A stretch of 64,000 bases of DNA from Phormidium tenue FACHB-886 (GTDB lineage: Bacteria; Cyanobacteriota; Cyanobacteriia; Elainellales; Elainellaceae): contig NZ_JACXWX010000016.1 in the NCBI RefSeq assembly GCF_014764505.1, forward strand, positions 1 through 64,000, read 5' to 3'. Positions 63,624-64,000 of the stretch are shown here, piece by piece (the first letter of the stretch is position 1; each line of letters starts with the position of its first letter). Below the pieces are notes generated by a model. It did not search any database, was not told where the DNA came from, and was given only the letters and a program-made list of their open reading frames with translations. Position numbers and translations under genes: made by a program.

Positions 63624-63965
63624 CTACCAGCCTTGCTCTGCCTGCTCCAATACGTAGGCGGCAACATCTTCAATTTGCGCGTCGCTTAAGCGTCCTTTGA
63701 AGGCAGGCATGGCGGCTTTCCCATTTGTGACCTGGGTTTTAATCGCCTCTAACGATGCCATAGAGTATTTCTCTAGATCGGCTTTTTGCAGAGTTTTTTG
63801 CGCGTTTATCATATTTTTGCCATTCATGTGGCAAGCGGCGCAGTTCGCGCCAAACACTTTTGCGCCATTGGCAACATCACCAGCCCAGGCTGGAGGGCTA
63901 AAAGAGAAGGTAATCAAGGTAATCAAAGTGATACATAGAAGGGCAATCATTAGTGTTCTGCTCAT
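63624..63965 (-). CDS. petJ: Cytochrome c6 precursor
   Basis: The 113-residue precursor has a signal peptide ending PAWA and a mature chain of about 85 residues starting [10 protein letters not shown]. The heme-binding CAACH has C42, C45 and H46. The Met ligand is in [15 protein letters not shown], and the C-terminal [12 protein letters not shown] is typical. It carries electrons from cytochrome b6f to photosystem I or oxidase in the thylakoid lumen. Confidence 0.96.
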   Translation of the reverse strand: MSRTLMIALLCITLITLITFSFSPPAWAGDVANGAKVFGANCAACHMNGKNMINAQKTLQKADLEKYSMASLEAIKTQVTNGKAAMPAFKGRLSDAQIEDVAAYVLEQAEQGW

Positions 63966-64000
63966 AGAAACATCTTTTTCTCAACCGACCTTCTAGGATT

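Overview
The window is a chromosomal segment from a cyanobacterium. Octameric GCGATCGC (HIP1-type) sites recur throughout, and several genes are cyanobacterial hallmarks: cytochrome c6 (petJ), a CcmK4-like carboxysome shell protein, the arginine dihydrolase ArgZ/AgrE, ETR1-like ethylene-binding histidine kinases, and a type 2 IPP isomerase. The long intergenic spaces and the many signalling proteins fit a large-genome, probably filamentous or Leptolyngbya-like lineage. The species cannot be read from the sequence alone.

The first ~10 kb is a decayed genomic island next to an intact tRNA-Ser(UGA). It holds a broken HPP-family membrane protein gene, a multiply disrupted tyrosine integrase directly after the tRNA, and an IS3-type transposase remnant. 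A short plus-strand phage-like operon follows, with a HELGH protein, a Rad52-like single-strand annealing protein and two small proteins, closed by a terminator. Further on lie a pentapeptide-repeat membrane protein and two phage-structural-like remnants, bracketed by two inverted 356-bp internally deleted IS1-family elements.

From ~10 to 32 kb the content is mostly chromosomal. A histidine kinase is paired with an orphan solute-binding lipoprotein. A leftward run follows: the IPP isomerase and sppA, then a small membrane protein, a YqiA-like esterase and DUF4112. Next come a PAS-GGDEF diguanylate cyclase, a GAF histidine kinase, lepA, a protealysin-like M4 protease, and a 1450-residue caspase / P-loop NTPase / double WD40 propeller protein.

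From ~32 to 46 kb the window holds argZ, a ClC channel with a GT-C-type membrane protein, an orphan HlyD-type adaptor, acylphosphatase, a lone CcmK4, and a four-gene NAD operon. That operon reads pncB, nadD-like, degenerate-Nudix/NrtR-like, nadE.

From ~46 to 64 kb there is an ethylene-receptor-like kinase followed by a REC-PAS-GGDEF-EAL regulator, and a second ethylene-receptor-like kinase 10 kb away. Between them lie a methyltransferase divergent from a very large GT4 / methyltransferase / TPR / TylF protein, a DUF255 thioredoxin-like protein and another methyltransferase-like protein. The window closes with an SmtB/ZiaR-type metal sensor, a SafE-type membrane protein, a TPR protein and petJ.

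Scattered through the window are about seven long near-perfect palindromes with short loops. Their arms are T-rich on the 5' side and A-rich on the 3' side, the wrong polarity for intrinsic terminators. Two of them (353-397 and 55217-55261) are copies of one 45-bp family. One sits inside a dead gene, which suggests a mobile or formerly mobile palindromic repeat.
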